The notes under the pieces are model-generated. The model made no database searches, was not told where the DNA came from, and saw nothing but the letters and a program-made list of their open reading frames with translations. DNA of 49,382 nt, taken from assembly GCA_051418055.1 (NCBI GenBank), contig JBPRGH010000134.1, positions 1 to 49,382 on the forward strand, written 5' to 3'. Within the stretch, counting starts at the first letter, position 1. Each line of letters opens with the position of its first letter. The position numbers were made by a program, and so were the translations under genes. The DNA is from JBPRGH01 sp051418055 (lineage in GTDB: Bacteria > Bacteroidota > Bacteroidia > Cytophagales > Cyclobacteriaceae). Positions 15,975 through 24,730 of this stretch are shown here, piece after piece.

Positions 15975-16963
15975 GTAAAAAAACCATATTAATTACAGGC
16001 GCTGCCGGTTTTTTAGGATCTCACCTTTGTGACCGATTTATTAAAGAAGGTTATAGAGTTTATGGGATGGACAATCTGATTACCGGAGATCTTAGAAATA
16101 TTGAACATCTTTTTAAGAAGGAGGATTTTGTATTTTATGATCATGACGTGTCAAATTTCATTCATGTACCCGGTCGCCTTGATTATATTCTTCACTTTGC
16201 ATCACCTGCGAGCCCTATTGATTATCTGAAGATCCCTATCCAGACTTTAAAGGTAGGCTCCCTGGGAACACATAATTGTCTTGGCCTTGCACTGGCCAAA
16301 AAGGCAAGGATACTGGTAGCCTCTACCTCGGAGATCTACGGTGACCCTGAGGTTCATCCGCAGCATGAAGAATACTATGGCAATGTAAATCCTATCGGGC
16401 CTCGTGGTGTGTACGATGAGGCGAAAAGATTTCAGGAAGCCATGACTATGGCTTATCATACCTATCATGGACTGGAAACACGTATTGTAAGGATATTTAA
16501 TACCTACGGCCCTCGAATGCGCCTGAATGATGGGAGAGTTTTGCCTGCTTTTATTGGACAGGCATTAAGGGGCGAGGATTTAACTGTATTTGGCGATGGT
16601 TCACAAACCCGTTCCTTTTGTTATGTGGATGACCTGGTTGAAGGAATTTACAGATTACTACTAAGTGATTATCATCTTCCGATGAATATTGGTAATCCTG
16701 ATGAGATCACAATACGTGATTTTGCCGACGAGATAATTAAATTAACAGGTACAGATCAAAAGGTGGTTTATAAAGGTTTGCCCAAAGATGATCCCAAGCA
16801 ACGAAAGCCGGATATTACAAAGGCCAGGGAAATTTTGGGTTGGGAACCTAAAATAGATCGCGCAGAGGGTTTAAAATATACGTATGAATACTTTAAATCT
16901 CTGCCTGAAGAGCGTCTTCATGAGTTTGAACATAAAAGCTTCGAGAAATATGTGAAGGATTAA
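15971..16963 (+). CDS. UDP-glucuronate decarboxylase (UDP-xylose synthase), SDR family
   Basis: 330 residues. An extended short-chain dehydrogenase with TGAAGFLGSHL at the N-terminus and the catalytic pair Tyr148/Lys152 in GVYDEAKR, preceded by the Ser/Thr of STSEIYGD. The motifs NTYGPRMRLNDGRV and FCYVDDLVEG are characteristic of UXS enzymes, which convert UDP-glucuronate to UDP-xylose with bound NAD+. It lacks the membrane anchor seen in animal enzymes. Coupling with ugd through an ATGA overlap strongly supports the assignment. Its 3' end forms half of a hairpin shared with the AsmA-like gene. Confidence 0.94.
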   Translation: MSKKTILITGAAGFLGSHLCDRFIKEGYRVYGMDNLITGDLRNIEHLFKKEDFVFYDHDVSNFIHVPGRLDYILHFASPASPIDYLKIPIQTLKVGSLGTHNCLGLALAKKARILVASTSEIYGDPEVHPQHEEYYGNVNPIGPRGVYDEAKRFQEAMTMAYHTYHGLETRIVRIFNTYGPRMRLNDGRVLPAFIGQALRGEDLTVFGDGSQTRSFCYVDDLVEGIYRLLLSDYHLPMNIGNPDEITIRDFADEIIKLTGTDQKVVYKGLPKDDPKQRKPDITKAREILGWEPKIDRAEGLKYTYEYFKSLPEERLHEFEHKSFEKYVKD

Positions 16964-16977
16964 TCCCTTCACATATT
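16947..16977. terminator. Hairpin spanning both convergent stop codons
   Basis: AATATGTGAAGG and CCTTCACATATT form a perfect 12-bp stem with a 7-base loop. The UDP-glucuronate decarboxylase stop (16961-16963) and the AsmA-like stop (16969-16971) lie inside it. A T-rich run follows on the + strand only. Probably a terminator for the sugar genes built into coding sequence. Confidence 0.6.
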
Positions 16978-19413
16978 ATTTTCTTCTTCCCAATCAAAGT
17001 AGTCATCCTCATCCAGCTCTACTTCTTCAGTTTTTTTATTCTTCTTTTTAAAAGCATCCTGAAGGTCCTTAATTTCCCGTTTTACATCTGAAGCTATTTC
17101 CTTCTTTACGGCCTGTTTATCTATTGAAACATCAAAATTTTCCGTAGTGCCGGCAATCGAAAGAAATATCAGGCTTTCCCCATGCTGATCTTCTGCTACT
17201 TCGCCAAAGCGGGTATCTTTATCCACTTTCTCTTTCCTGATAAGAGGAGCTACTACATCATAATCAATGTATTGATTGAATGTATGGGTGCCACCTATTT
17301 TAAATTTAATAATATTTGTTCCCACTGCCATCATAGGCAGGTGGACCGTTTCATTCTGAATGTATATCTGATTCTCAAGCTCCGCAAATTGCACCTTGCT
17401 GAGGTCGGCATTATTAAGGTATTTCTCCAGGTGATAAAGAGGCTCAAAATCAACTAGCTGGCCCTCAATAATTTTTGTGTTTAATGTAGCAGTTAAAGAT
17501 GAAGGTTGAAAAGCCAGATTTTGATCAAGGCGAAGAGAGGTTTTTACTTCAGCATAGATCTTCCCCGACAGATTATCATCTGTTATAAAATCCTGACCAA
17601 AGTTCTCAAAGCTATGGAAAAGCTCTTTTGCCTGAATACCCGATAATAAAAAATTGGCATCTATTAATGAGCCGGCTTTATTGAGGTCTTTCCAGTCTCC
17701 CATTAATTTTACAACACCACCCATAGATTCAAAGGAAAGCTTCTGCGCCTCAAGCTTACTATCAGCAACAATTATTTTTCCTGAAATTCGCTTTGCCTTA
17801 AACCTTCTTACCACCAACGCATCTACTTGTGCATTTAATTCCAGCTTTATATGCTCAGGAAGATTAAATTGATAGTTTTTAGCAGTTGCACTTTTATTTT
17901 CTACACTTAAAAGCTGATCAAGATCAAGGTTTGAAGAATAAATATCAGCTGTTGCAGACCAAGGCTTGGTACTGGTAATATGCCAAAAATTTCTGAGCTG
18001 GCCATTAACATTAAATTTGCTTGCCCCGAGGGAGAGGGAAAGGTCATTTATAGCAATATGATCATTATTAAAGATTATGTTGCCGGAAGGAGCATCTAAA
18101 GCAAAACTTCTATTAGGGAGCCTCACATAAATATCATAAAGGTTTATGTCGCCGGAAGCTTTAATATTCTTCAGCCCTTCAGAATTTTTCATTGAAGCAG
18201 TAGAACCTGCTATATTAATATTTATTTGTAAAATCCCTGAAGGTTCTGATAAACCCAAATTTCCCAGATCAGATAATAGTGACAGGGGCATTTCTCCCTG
18301 GTAAACCAAATCGAGAAAAGGTTCCTTAAGGTTTCGGAGTTTAATTTCGGCCTGAAAAGGAGCGTTATTTATTTTCCCTTTTGCATTATTTAAGGCTAGG
18401 TATGAGTTTTTAAGATTAGAAAAATCGGGAATATCTATGCTCCCTTTAAAGCTAAAATCAGTTATGTCAATTTGTGGTTCCTTTTGGCTTAAATCAACAT
18501 CATCAAAAAGCAGCGCGCCACTCATTGCCGTTTTTTCAGTGCTTAAGTTGTAGGTCCAGGAGGTTTCCAGGGTTATATTTCCGCTGCTGGAATAATTGCT
18601 TAGCCGTGCTTTTATCTGATGGGGAGTTAATGAGAATAAGGTTTTTATTGTAGCGTCAAGTGCTTTAAAATCAACTGTGATAGCATCATCATTTTTATTA
18701 GCAAAAAGCTGGAATTTTGAATCCCCAATGGCAAGTTCTTTGGTAGAGATCCGCCAATGTTTATCAGCTACTATTTCAGTATTTAATGAAACATTCTGCT
18801 CTTTAAGTGTTTCGTATTGTTTTATCTTAAGAATATCTGAGTTTACAGTAGAATTGAGATTGATCCAGGTCACAGGCCCTTCAATTCTTACAGATGCAAT
18901 CGCCTGATCAATTGTGCCGGCCCAATAGGTACTATCCTGAGGAGAATGATATATAGCTACTATATTATCCAGTTTAATCCGTTGAATATTAAATGAAATA
19001 TGCTTGTCTTCTGATTTCTCTACCTCATTATAAATTTCATAACTCCATTTTTCCGGGTATCGGATAACATTTACAGTCGCATTTATGACACTAATTTCCT
19101 CAAGTACCATTTCTCCTTTAAGCAGCTGCCAGATATTAAAACTAAATCCTACTGATTCTGCCTCTGCAAAAATCTGGTCTTCCACTTCAGGATCTTGTAT
19201 TTTTACATTAGAAAATCTGACAGTAGCATCAGGAAAAGCTGAAAGCGGTGATATTGAGATATTGGTTACATCAACAGGAACTTTAAGCCTCTGATTAACA
19301 GCGGCAATTATCTCTTTTTTTAGATAATCCTGGTTATAGTACATAAAGACAATTAAGCCTCCTGTTACTAATAGGATCACCAGTACTGTCCAAAGGATAA
19401 TTTTTTTGATCAT
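16969..19413 (-). CDS. AsmA-like / DUF3971-type envelope protein
   Basis: 814 residues. A single N-terminal transmembrane segment (about residues 4-25, IILWTVLVILLVTGGLIVFM) is followed by a very long beta-rich periplasmic region typical of AsmA/TamB-related repeating beta-groove proteins. Recognisable parts are the N-terminal NQRLKVPVDVTNISISPLSAFPDATV and the C-terminal AsmA-like block around IIEGQLVDFEPLYHLEKYL. Family members are implicated in lipid movement to, or homeostasis of, the outer membrane. The extreme C-terminus is highly acidic. A -7 element TACCTTTG at 19421-19428 sits only 8 bases before the ATG. Confidence 0.82.
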   Translation of the reverse strand: MIKKIILWTVLVILLVTGGLIVFMYYNQDYLKKEIIAAVNQRLKVPVDVTNISISPLSAFPDATVRFSNVKIQDPEVEDQIFAEAESVGFSFNIWQLLKGEMVLEEISVINATVNVIRYPEKWSYEIYNEVEKSEDKHISFNIQRIKLDNIVAIYHSPQDSTYWAGTIDQAIASVRIEGPVTWINLNSTVNSDILKIKQYETLKEQNVSLNTEIVADKHWRISTKELAIGDSKFQLFANKNDDAITVDFKALDATIKTLFSLTPHQIKARLSNYSSSGNITLETSWTYNLSTEKTAMSGALLFDDVDLSQKEPQIDITDFSFKGSIDIPDFSNLKNSYLALNNAKGKINNAPFQAEIKLRNLKEPFLDLVYQGEMPLSLLSDLGNLGLSEPSGILQININIAGSTASMKNSEGLKNIKASGDINLYDIYVRLPNRSFALDAPSGNIIFNNDHIAINDLSLSLGASKFNVNGQLRNFWHITSTKPWSATADIYSSNLDLDQLLSVENKSATAKNYQFNLPEHIKLELNAQVDALVVRRFKAKRISGKIIVADSKLEAQKLSFESMGGVVKLMGDWKDLNKAGSLIDANFLLSGIQAKELFHSFENFGQDFITDDNLSGKIYAEVKTSLRLDQNLAFQPSSLTATLNTKIIEGQLVDFEPLYHLEKYLNNADLSKVQFAELENQIYIQNETVHLPMMAVGTNIIKFKIGGTHTFNQYIDYDVVAPLIRKEKVDKDTRFGEVAEDQHGESLIFLSIAGTTENFDVSIDKQAVKKEIASDVKREIKDLQDAFKKKNKKTEEVELDEDDYFDWEEENNM

Positions 19414-19489
19414 ACCAATACAAAGGTAGATAGATGTATTACGATCTTCTACGAAAAGAAAAGGATTTTATTTGTGAATATTAAGAAAA

Positions 19490-19523
19490 GAAAAAAAATA
19501 AGCCTGAAAGTTTATCAGGCTTA
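19490..19523 (-). terminator. Terminator of the GT35-family gene
   Basis: Reading leftward, TAAGCCTGA / TCAGGCTTA forms a 9-bp stem with a 7-base loop, followed by a run of T broken by one A. It lies 24 bases past the stop at 19547. Confidence 0.85.
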
Positions 19524-19546
19524 TAATTATTCAGATATAATTTTTA

Positions 19547-21208
19547 TTATGCCAAAGTGGCTATTTTCTCCGCATATAGCTTTCGATAATATTCATCTGC
19601 CATTCTGCTCGCTACAAAATCTTTATTTACATCTTCCCAGCTTTTCCAGGTCAGCTGAATCCATTTATCCTTATTTTCATAGTACATAGGCAGTATTTCA
19701 TTCTCCAGGATATCAAAAAGATTATCCAGGTCCTGCTTATCCTGATCCTCGAGAGGCAGATCCTGATTTACAGGTGGGATTACAAAGCTGTTCTTTCCAT
19801 GTTCGGCAAATTCAATGATCCATCCGTCGTAAGTAGAGAAATTTACCGCGCCATTCATTGAGGCAGTCATTCCACTGGTACCTGAAGCCTCTTTTGGAAT
19901 GCGGGGATTATTAAGCCATACATCACACCCCTTTTTAAGTGTATCAGAAAGCCTTAATTCATAACCAGTAAGAATTGTTGCATTATTTAATGGCTTTGTT
20001 ATTTGTACCAGGTGATTAAATGTATTTACAGCTCCATGATCTAATGGATATGGTTTTCCTGCCCAGATCATCTGAATAGGATATTTTTCGTTATTCATTA
20101 GCCTTTCAAATCTCGCCCTGTCACGTGTAATAAGATCTGCACGTTTGTATTCAGCAAAGCGTCGTGCCCATACAATGGTAAATATTTCAGGATCGAAAAT
20201 TTTTCCGGTTTGGTCGGCAACTTCCTTAAAAAGCTCATTCTTCAGTTCAGTTTTTCTCTTAATGAAGAGATTTTTATTTTTCTTTTCATAATGCTTTTCC
20301 AGCTCTGGGTCTGTCCAGTAATTATGATTTTGAGCATTTGTAATCCCTTCAATTTTTGCAGTATTTGAATAGTAACGCCACATTTCACAAGCTACATCTT
20401 TATGCTTTTGCGAAACGGCATTTGCCTTTTTTGCTAGACGCAGAGCCGCTAATGAATGATTGAAAATTCCATCCTCCAGGCCAATAAGATCATCTACTTC
20501 ATTCACAGAAAGTTTATGAAAAAAGCCCATTTGATGCAGAAATTCGACATCGTTTTTTTCATTCCCGGCTGCCACAGGAGTATGCGTAGTAAATACAAGT
20601 TTCTTTTGTACCTCCTTTTTGGAACCTAATTTGTCATATAAATAAAATGCGGCAGGAAGTGCATGTGCTTCATTAAGATGATAAATATCTACCTTATGTT
20701 CCAGTTTCTCGAGGAGCTTAGCACCGCCGATACCTAAAACCGTGTACTGGGCAATTCTGGTGGCAAGATTATCATCATAAAGCTTATGAGTAATCGTTTG
20801 CGCCAGGTGGTCATTTTCCGGATGATCTGTAGATAAAAGAAACATTGGAGCACTCCCGAATACTTTTGGAGGCAGGTAAAATACCTTAACTTTTACAGGA
20901 TGTCCGTTTACATAAACCTCTAAAAGAATATCCGTCTCCTCAAGGAAATTATTATTTTTTTCCTGGAACAGTACATCCATTTCATTATTAGGCTTTCTCA
21001 CCTGATCGTAATAGCCATATTTCCATAACATGCCGATACCAATCATATTTTGCTTAAGCTCATAGGCACTGCGCATATGAGAACCCGCTAAGAAACCTAA
21101 ACCCCCGGAATAGATCTTTAAGGGCTGATCAATTGCAAATTCCATACTGAAATAGGCAACAGGTTTGCTATATTCTTTAGCTATTTTATAAGGATGTTTG
21201 AATTTCAT
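19547..21208 (-). CDS. Alpha-glucan phosphorylase-family (GT35, short type) protein lacking the PLP lysine
   Basis: 553 residues, the length of the short prokaryotic alpha-glucan phosphorylase branch (TIGR02094-like) rather than the 800-residue GlgP. Motifs: PVAYFSMEFAIDQPLKIYSGGLG at the start, shown here as part of the N-terminal GT-B domain; LNEAHALPAAFYLYDK; VWARRFAEYKRADL; and NPRIPKEASGTSGM. The residue after that Met, Lys in PLP-dependent phosphorylases (NMK or GMK), is Thr448 here (codon at 19865-19867). Either PLP is held differently or the enzyme is a different glucosyltransferase. It is cytoplasmic and monocistronic. Confidence 0.85.
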   Translation of the reverse strand: MKFKHPYKIAKEYSKPVAYFSMEFAIDQPLKIYSGGLGFLAGSHMRSAYELKQNMIGIGMLWKYGYYDQVRKPNNEMDVLFQEKNNNFLEETDILLEVYVNGHPVKVKVFYLPPKVFGSAPMFLLSTDHPENDHLAQTITHKLYDDNLATRIAQYTVLGIGGAKLLEKLEHKVDIYHLNEAHALPAAFYLYDKLGSKKEVQKKLVFTTHTPVAAGNEKNDVEFLHQMGFFHKLSVNEVDDLIGLEDGIFNHSLAALRLAKKANAVSQKHKDVACEMWRYYSNTAKIEGITNAQNHNYWTDPELEKHYEKKNKNLFIKRKTELKNELFKEVADQTGKIFDPEIFTIVWARRFAEYKRADLITRDRARFERLMNNEKYPIQMIWAGKPYPLDHGAVNTFNHLVQITKPLNNATILTGYELRLSDTLKKGCDVWLNNPRIPKEASGTSGMTASMNGAVNFSTYDGWIIEFAEHGKNSFVIPPVNQDLPLEDQDKQDLDNLFDILENEILPMYYENKDKWIQLTWKSWEDVNKDFVASRMADEYYRKLYAEKIATLA

Positions 21209-21485
21209 AATTTAATTAACATTATTGCTTTAATAAATTTTTAACAAGTTGTTTTCCTGATGGTTAATTATTATTTTCCTTGTGTTTACATATGGTTCTT
21301 ATAACCAGTTCTTGCAAAAAATTTTTCAAATCTAAGAAAAATATATTTCGAAGGTCAATAGATGCAACGTACAATTTTTTTAGAGATTATTTAGAGAAGT
21401 AATATTTTAGATACTATTTATATTTTCTTCAATCATTTTAATCTTTTTAAAGATATTGTTATGATTGTAGAAAATTAGCAAAGTT

Positions 21486-22226
21486 ATGCAGGCAATAGTA
21501 GAAAGACGCGAAGGTGGAAAATATGGATTATGGCTCGAGGAGAATTGGCTGAAAACTCATTTTGAACCTGAGCCTATTGAGGTGAAGAATAAAGATTTGC
21601 TGGAAAAGATAGCAGGTAAATTAAATGCCACTAATGAAGAGGTGATTTTAAAGGAGGGAGCTTTAAAAGAACCCCATCTCCCGGAGTATTACCTTGCCTC
21701 CTTTTGCACAAAGATTAATCACGGATTTGACCTGGTGAGGGATGATTACCGGTGGATCATCAGCTGTGACCCTATTTTTCACCCGGTTAGGGGAAATGAA
21801 AAAGAGGCGCAGCTTAAATATTATGAACCTGCAGTAAACTGGCTTGAGCTAATAGGTGCGAAGCATGCAGAGTTGCCACAACGTTTCGAATCCCGCGAAA
21901 CACTGGAAGACAATGGTGAGCTGGAAAAATATTTAATAGATCCGGATAGTGCTGAAACAATACTGGAGCATTGGGAAAAGCTGGATATAGAAGAGCAGGC
22001 GGCATTCTATTATATATATTTAAATGCCGAGCATAATTTTGTTGGGGCATTCCTTGTTTTAAAGGAGGTTATAAAACCGGAAGAATTTGGAAAACTTGTG
22101 ACAGCATCTTTAGGTGTTACACCAGAATTTAGCGGAGTTACAGAATCTACTTTCAGAGATGGATGGTCACATTATAGCCGTATTGCTGAAGAAGCCCTGG
22201 AGGTTCTGTCTCAACATAAAGTTTAA
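21486..22226 (+). CDS. Unknown soluble protein, possibly ATP12-like
   Basis: 246 residues, acidic, with no signal peptide or membrane segment. I do not recognise it with confidence. The general layout recalls ATP12 F1-assembly chaperones. There is an N-terminal beta region (GGKYGLWLEENWLKTHF) and a mid segment ending in an acid-Cys motif (WIISCDPIF). An EPAVNWLELIGAKH segment follows, and then a C-terminal helical part (LDIEEQAAFYYIYLNAEH...FVGAFLVLKEVI). The length fits, but no motif is decisive. It is flanked by 260-base and 180-base intergenic regions, so probably monocistronic. Confidence 0.8.
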   Translation: MQAIVERREGGKYGLWLEENWLKTHFEPEPIEVKNKDLLEKIAGKLNATNEEVILKEGALKEPHLPEYYLASFCTKINHGFDLVRDDYRWIISCDPIFHPVRGNEKEAQLKYYEPAVNWLELIGAKHAELPQRFESRETLEDNGELEKYLIDPDSAETILEHWEKLDIEEQAAFYYIYLNAEHNFVGAFLVLKEVIKPEEFGKLVTASLGVTPEFSGVTESTFRDGWSHYSRIAEEALEVLSQHKV

Positions 22227-22409
22227 TAAAAAAATTATTTTTGATGTAATGTTTTTAATGAATACCAACGTTATTTTATTATTTTACTTTAAAAAATTAA
22301 TGGAATAATGTAAAAATGGAGTTGTTAAACGAGTAAGTTTATGTTTCATTTTGATTATATTTATTAAATATTAAACATTACATTTCGACTGGCTTGAGTT
22401 TAGTAAAAG

Positions 22410-23096
22410 ATGCAGGAAATTTTAACGGGGGGAAATGTAAATCTACTTGTTGTTGATAAATGGCTTCAGGAGAAAAAAGTTACTCTTGAACAGGTAGGGC
22501 AGGCAATATCATCTATTTTTTATGTTAGTAATGCCAATTTGAATATTCAGTATTTAAATCCAGCAGCATATAATTGGCTATCCCTCGACCCATTAAGCGA
22601 GATGGGCTTTCTTCATAATGATCTGAGGTCGTATTATCATCCGAGGGTATCTCAAAAAATGCTCCAGAGGTTTAGTAAAATCAATGAATCACATTCTGAT
22701 GAGGAGGTTTTCTATGATCTTGATAAAGTGTGGTTTCCCGAGACAAGTGAATATGAGCTTTGCCTTATAGCCACAAAGGTTTCCAAGGGTCTTAATAGTT
22801 TTCTTTTTTCAATGGAAACGATTACTCAATCTGCTTTTATAGAAAAGAAAATATCTCGACTTGCTGATGAAGTTCGATTTGTTAAAGAGCATGAGTCAAA
22901 ATTCGCATCGCTTACCGAAAGGGAGAAGGATGTGCTACTGCTAATTGCCAAAGGAATTAACAACCCCGATATTGCAGAAAAATTATGCATAAGCCGGCAA
23001 ACTGTAGAGCAGCATCGGAAAAAGATCAATAAAAAACTAGGCACAAGTTCTCTCCTCGATCATATAAAGTTTACGCAGGCATTTGAGCTGGAGTAA
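22410..23096 (+). CDS. LuxR-type transcriptional regulator with PAS-like sensor region
   Basis: 228 residues. Residues about 20-130 look PAS-like (ISSIFYVSNANLNIQYLNPA). The C-terminal 60 residues are a GerE/LuxR helix-turn-helix: LTEREKDVLLLIAKGINN, then IAEKLCISRQTVEQHRKKI. No receiver Asp pocket is visible, so this is not a classical response regulator. The PAS region may sense a small ligand or redox state, or make protein contacts. Stand-alone; target genes cannot be inferred from context. Confidence 0.88.
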   Translation: MQEILTGGNVNLLVVDKWLQEKKVTLEQVGQAISSIFYVSNANLNIQYLNPAAYNWLSLDPLSEMGFLHNDLRSYYHPRVSQKMLQRFSKINESHSDEEVFYDLDKVWFPETSEYELCLIATKVSKGLNSFLFSMETITQSAFIEKKISRLADEVRFVKEHESKFASLTEREKDVLLLIAKGINNPDIAEKLCISRQTVEQHRKKINKKLGTSSLLDHIKFTQAFELE

Positions 23097-23128
23097 AAGA
23101 AAATTTTTTCTACAATCTTTGAGAAGTA

Positions 23129-23159
23129 TTTGACAATTAAAAAAGATGTACTACATTTG
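23129..23159 (+). promoter_or_regulatory. tRNA-Val promoter
   Basis: TTTG (23129-23132), 19 bases, TACATTTG (23152-23159): exact consensus. The leader CATTCCCTTTTCAAAGAGGG can fold weakly and resembles the sequence at 49139-49160. Confidence 0.85.
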
Positions 23160-23192
23160 CATTCCCTTTTCAAAGAGGGTAACAAAATAGTG

Positions 23193-23267
23193 GGGCTCTT
23201 AGCTCAGCTGGTTCAGAGCACCTGCCTTACAAGCAGGGGGTCACTGGTTCGAATCCAGTAGGGCCCA
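23193..23267 (+). tRNA. tRNA-Val(TAC)
   Basis: 75 bases folding into a full cloverleaf. The acceptor GGGCTCT pairs with AGGGCCC (one G-U), the D arm starts TAGCTCAGC, and the anticodon loop CTTACAA gives anticodon TAC for GTA codons. The T arm is ACTGG-TTCGAAT-CCAGT with discriminator A. CCA is not encoded. It has its own promoter and terminator. Confidence 0.96.
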
Positions 23268-23273
23268 CAAAGG

Positions 23274-23305
23274 AAAAGCTTATCGGAAAAGGTAAGCTTT
23301 TTTAT
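23274..23305 (+). terminator. tRNA-Val terminator
   Basis: AAAAGCTTA / TAAGCTTTT stem (9 bp) with a 10-base loop, followed by further T residues. It starts 7 bases after the tRNA. Confidence 0.8.
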
Positions 23306-23339
23306 TTTGCACCAACCTATATTTTAAACACAAAAATTA

Positions 23340-23383
23340 CTACTGGATGAGAACCAGTTGGTTCGATCCCGAAATTATCGGGA
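23340..23383. repeat. Inverted T-arm copy and CCCGA/TCGGG palindrome behind tRNA-Val
   Basis: The reverse complement of 23340-23358 (ACTGGTTCTCATCCAGTAG) matches the tRNA-Val T arm at 23243-23261 at 17 of 19 bases. It is followed by a second T-arm-like GGTTCGATCCC and by TCCCGA-aatta-TCGGGA (23367-23383). No complete second tRNA can be folded. It may be a decayed tRNA or a scar of integration or recombination. Confidence 0.55.
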
Positions 23384-23420
23384 CATGAGAGGTTGTGCGG
23401 CAGGGTATACGGGTATGATT

Positions 23421-24059
23421 TTATTTTGAAACTCTTAACCTTACATTGATTTGAAACTCATCATCCACAAGATTTTTCTCCAGCAGGTTTCCATCTATTC
23501 CAATATTATAGTCTTTCCGGTTTAAAATAATTTCAGCAAGGAAAAGTTTTCCGGTTTCCGTTTGCTCAATGGTTGCTGGAAATGAAACAGGTTTTATCAC
23601 ATCCTTTATCCTCATATTCCCAGTCACCTGTATATTATCATTTTTGAGATATTTTAAATTCTCAAACTCAAAAGAAGCCAGAGGATATTCACCAGTATTA
23701 AATTCTTTCCTTTTTAGGTGGTTAGACAACATTCGCATCTCCTCGGCACTATATTTCGATGTATCGGTAATACGAATTGTATTAAGATCCACTGTAATAT
23801 TGCCTTTAACAAGTGCCTCATTTTGAAAGTATAATGAACCTGATTTTAAATTAACCATTCCTTCATGACCTGCAGTTCCTAATAATTTTGTAGCCTTCCA
23901 TTTTATTTCAGAGTTCTGCAGGTCAATTTTCCTCTCCTCGAGGTTTTTTGAATTAAAAGAAGCTTTATGCACTAAAGGAATATTCTCTTTTACCTCAGGA
24001 AATTTTGTGCACGATAAGAGGATGAAAATTAAAATACCAGTCACTATACACTTATTCAT
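23421..24059 (-). CDS. YceI-family lipoprotein
   Basis: 212 residues. A lipoprotein signal ends in ILLSC (Cys16 as lipidation site). The rest is a YceI lipocalin-like barrel: SEIKWKATKLLGTAGHEGMV, the TDTSKY loop, HLKRKEFNTGEYPLASFEF and MRIKDVIKPVSFPATI. YceI barrels bind polyisoprenoids or other amphipathic molecules in the periplasm. The gene is last in a leftward operon. Its start overlaps the stop of the dioxygenase-like gene by 8 bases. Confidence 0.92.
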   Translation of the reverse strand: MNKCIVTGILIFILLSCTKFPEVKENIPLVHKASFNSKNLEERKIDLQNSEIKWKATKLLGTAGHEGMVNLKSGSLYFQNEALVKGNITVDLNTIRITDTSKYSAEEMRMLSNHLKRKEFNTGEYPLASFEFENLKYLKNDNIQVTGNMRIKDVIKPVSFPATIEQTETGKLFLAEIILNRKDYNIGIDGNLLEKNLVDDEFQINVRLRVSK

Positions 24060-24666
24060 AATCTTTAATATTTAATCCTAATATTATATCCCGTTTACCG
24101 ATCAGCAGTTGATCCTTTTTATGTAGTTCTACTATGCCTGAACCCCCTCTATTCTTGCGTTTATAAGAAGTATTAAAATTCGGATCACCCTCAAAATTAT
24201 AATCATCAATAAAGTAATATTTTCCGTCTGGCTCAAGGATTACCGCATGGATATGGGATTCATTAGAACTGTAGCTGCCGGGTAAAAACGTATAAAAGGT
24301 ATATTTTCCCTCAGCATCCGTCTTTACCCATCCCCTGATATACCCTTGCTTTTTAGCTAATCCTGTTTCATCCCCTCTTTTTGGATATTTTCCCTCCGGA
24401 TTTGTGTGGTAAATGAATAAAACTACATCTGATGCCGGTGTTTTGCCATCAGGTTTATAGATCGTCCCTGATAACTTCATTTTCGGATCATATTCTTCAA
24501 AATCGGGAAGGGTATCTATTGCAGAAAGCGTTCTGTCACCGAATTCAAGAACAGCCTCACAGCCATCACAATAGCCAAAGATCCTGTAGTTTATTTGTTC
24601 CTGTGGCTGACTGTTACAGGCCTGTGTCAGGATTAGAAAAAAGATTACCGAATAAAATACCTTCAT
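24052..24666 (-). CDS. Intradiol ring-cleavage dioxygenase-like lipoprotein
   Basis: 204 residues from the ATG at 24666. A longer frame to 24762 would overlap the upstream gene and place the signal internally. The signal VFYSVIFFLILTQAC has a lipobox Cys. A CDGC motif follows near residue 30. The catalytic domain keeps all candidate Fe(III) ligands of intradiol enzymes: Tyr in PEGKYPKRGD, Tyr in PGSYSSNE and the pair HIH in ESHIHAVI. Classical members cleave catechols in the cytoplasm. An exported, lipid-anchored form is unusual in role, and its substrate is unknown. Confidence 0.88.
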   Translation of the reverse strand: MKVFYSVIFFLILTQACNSQPQEQINYRIFGYCDGCEAVLEFGDRTLSAIDTLPDFEEYDPKMKLSGTIYKPDGKTPASDVVLFIYHTNPEGKYPKRGDETGLAKKQGYIRGWVKTDAEGKYTFYTFLPGSYSSNESHIHAVILEPDGKYYFIDDYNFEGDPNFNTSYKRKNRGGSGIVELHKKDQLLIGKRDIILGLNIKDYE

Positions 24667-24730
24667 TACAGAAAAGTTAATTTGGAAATAAAAATATGAA
24701 GACCCTGAAGAATATTTAAAATAAAATATC

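Noticed and set aside
22114..22308. 64-residue frame overlapping the end of the unknown protein gene
   Set aside because: It lies mostly within another coding frame, with AT-driven Lys/Phe/Ile-rich composition and no start signal.
23340..23410. A second complete tRNA gene behind tRNA-Val
   Set aside because: T-arm-like pieces exist, but no acceptor stem, D arm or anticodon stem can be assembled.
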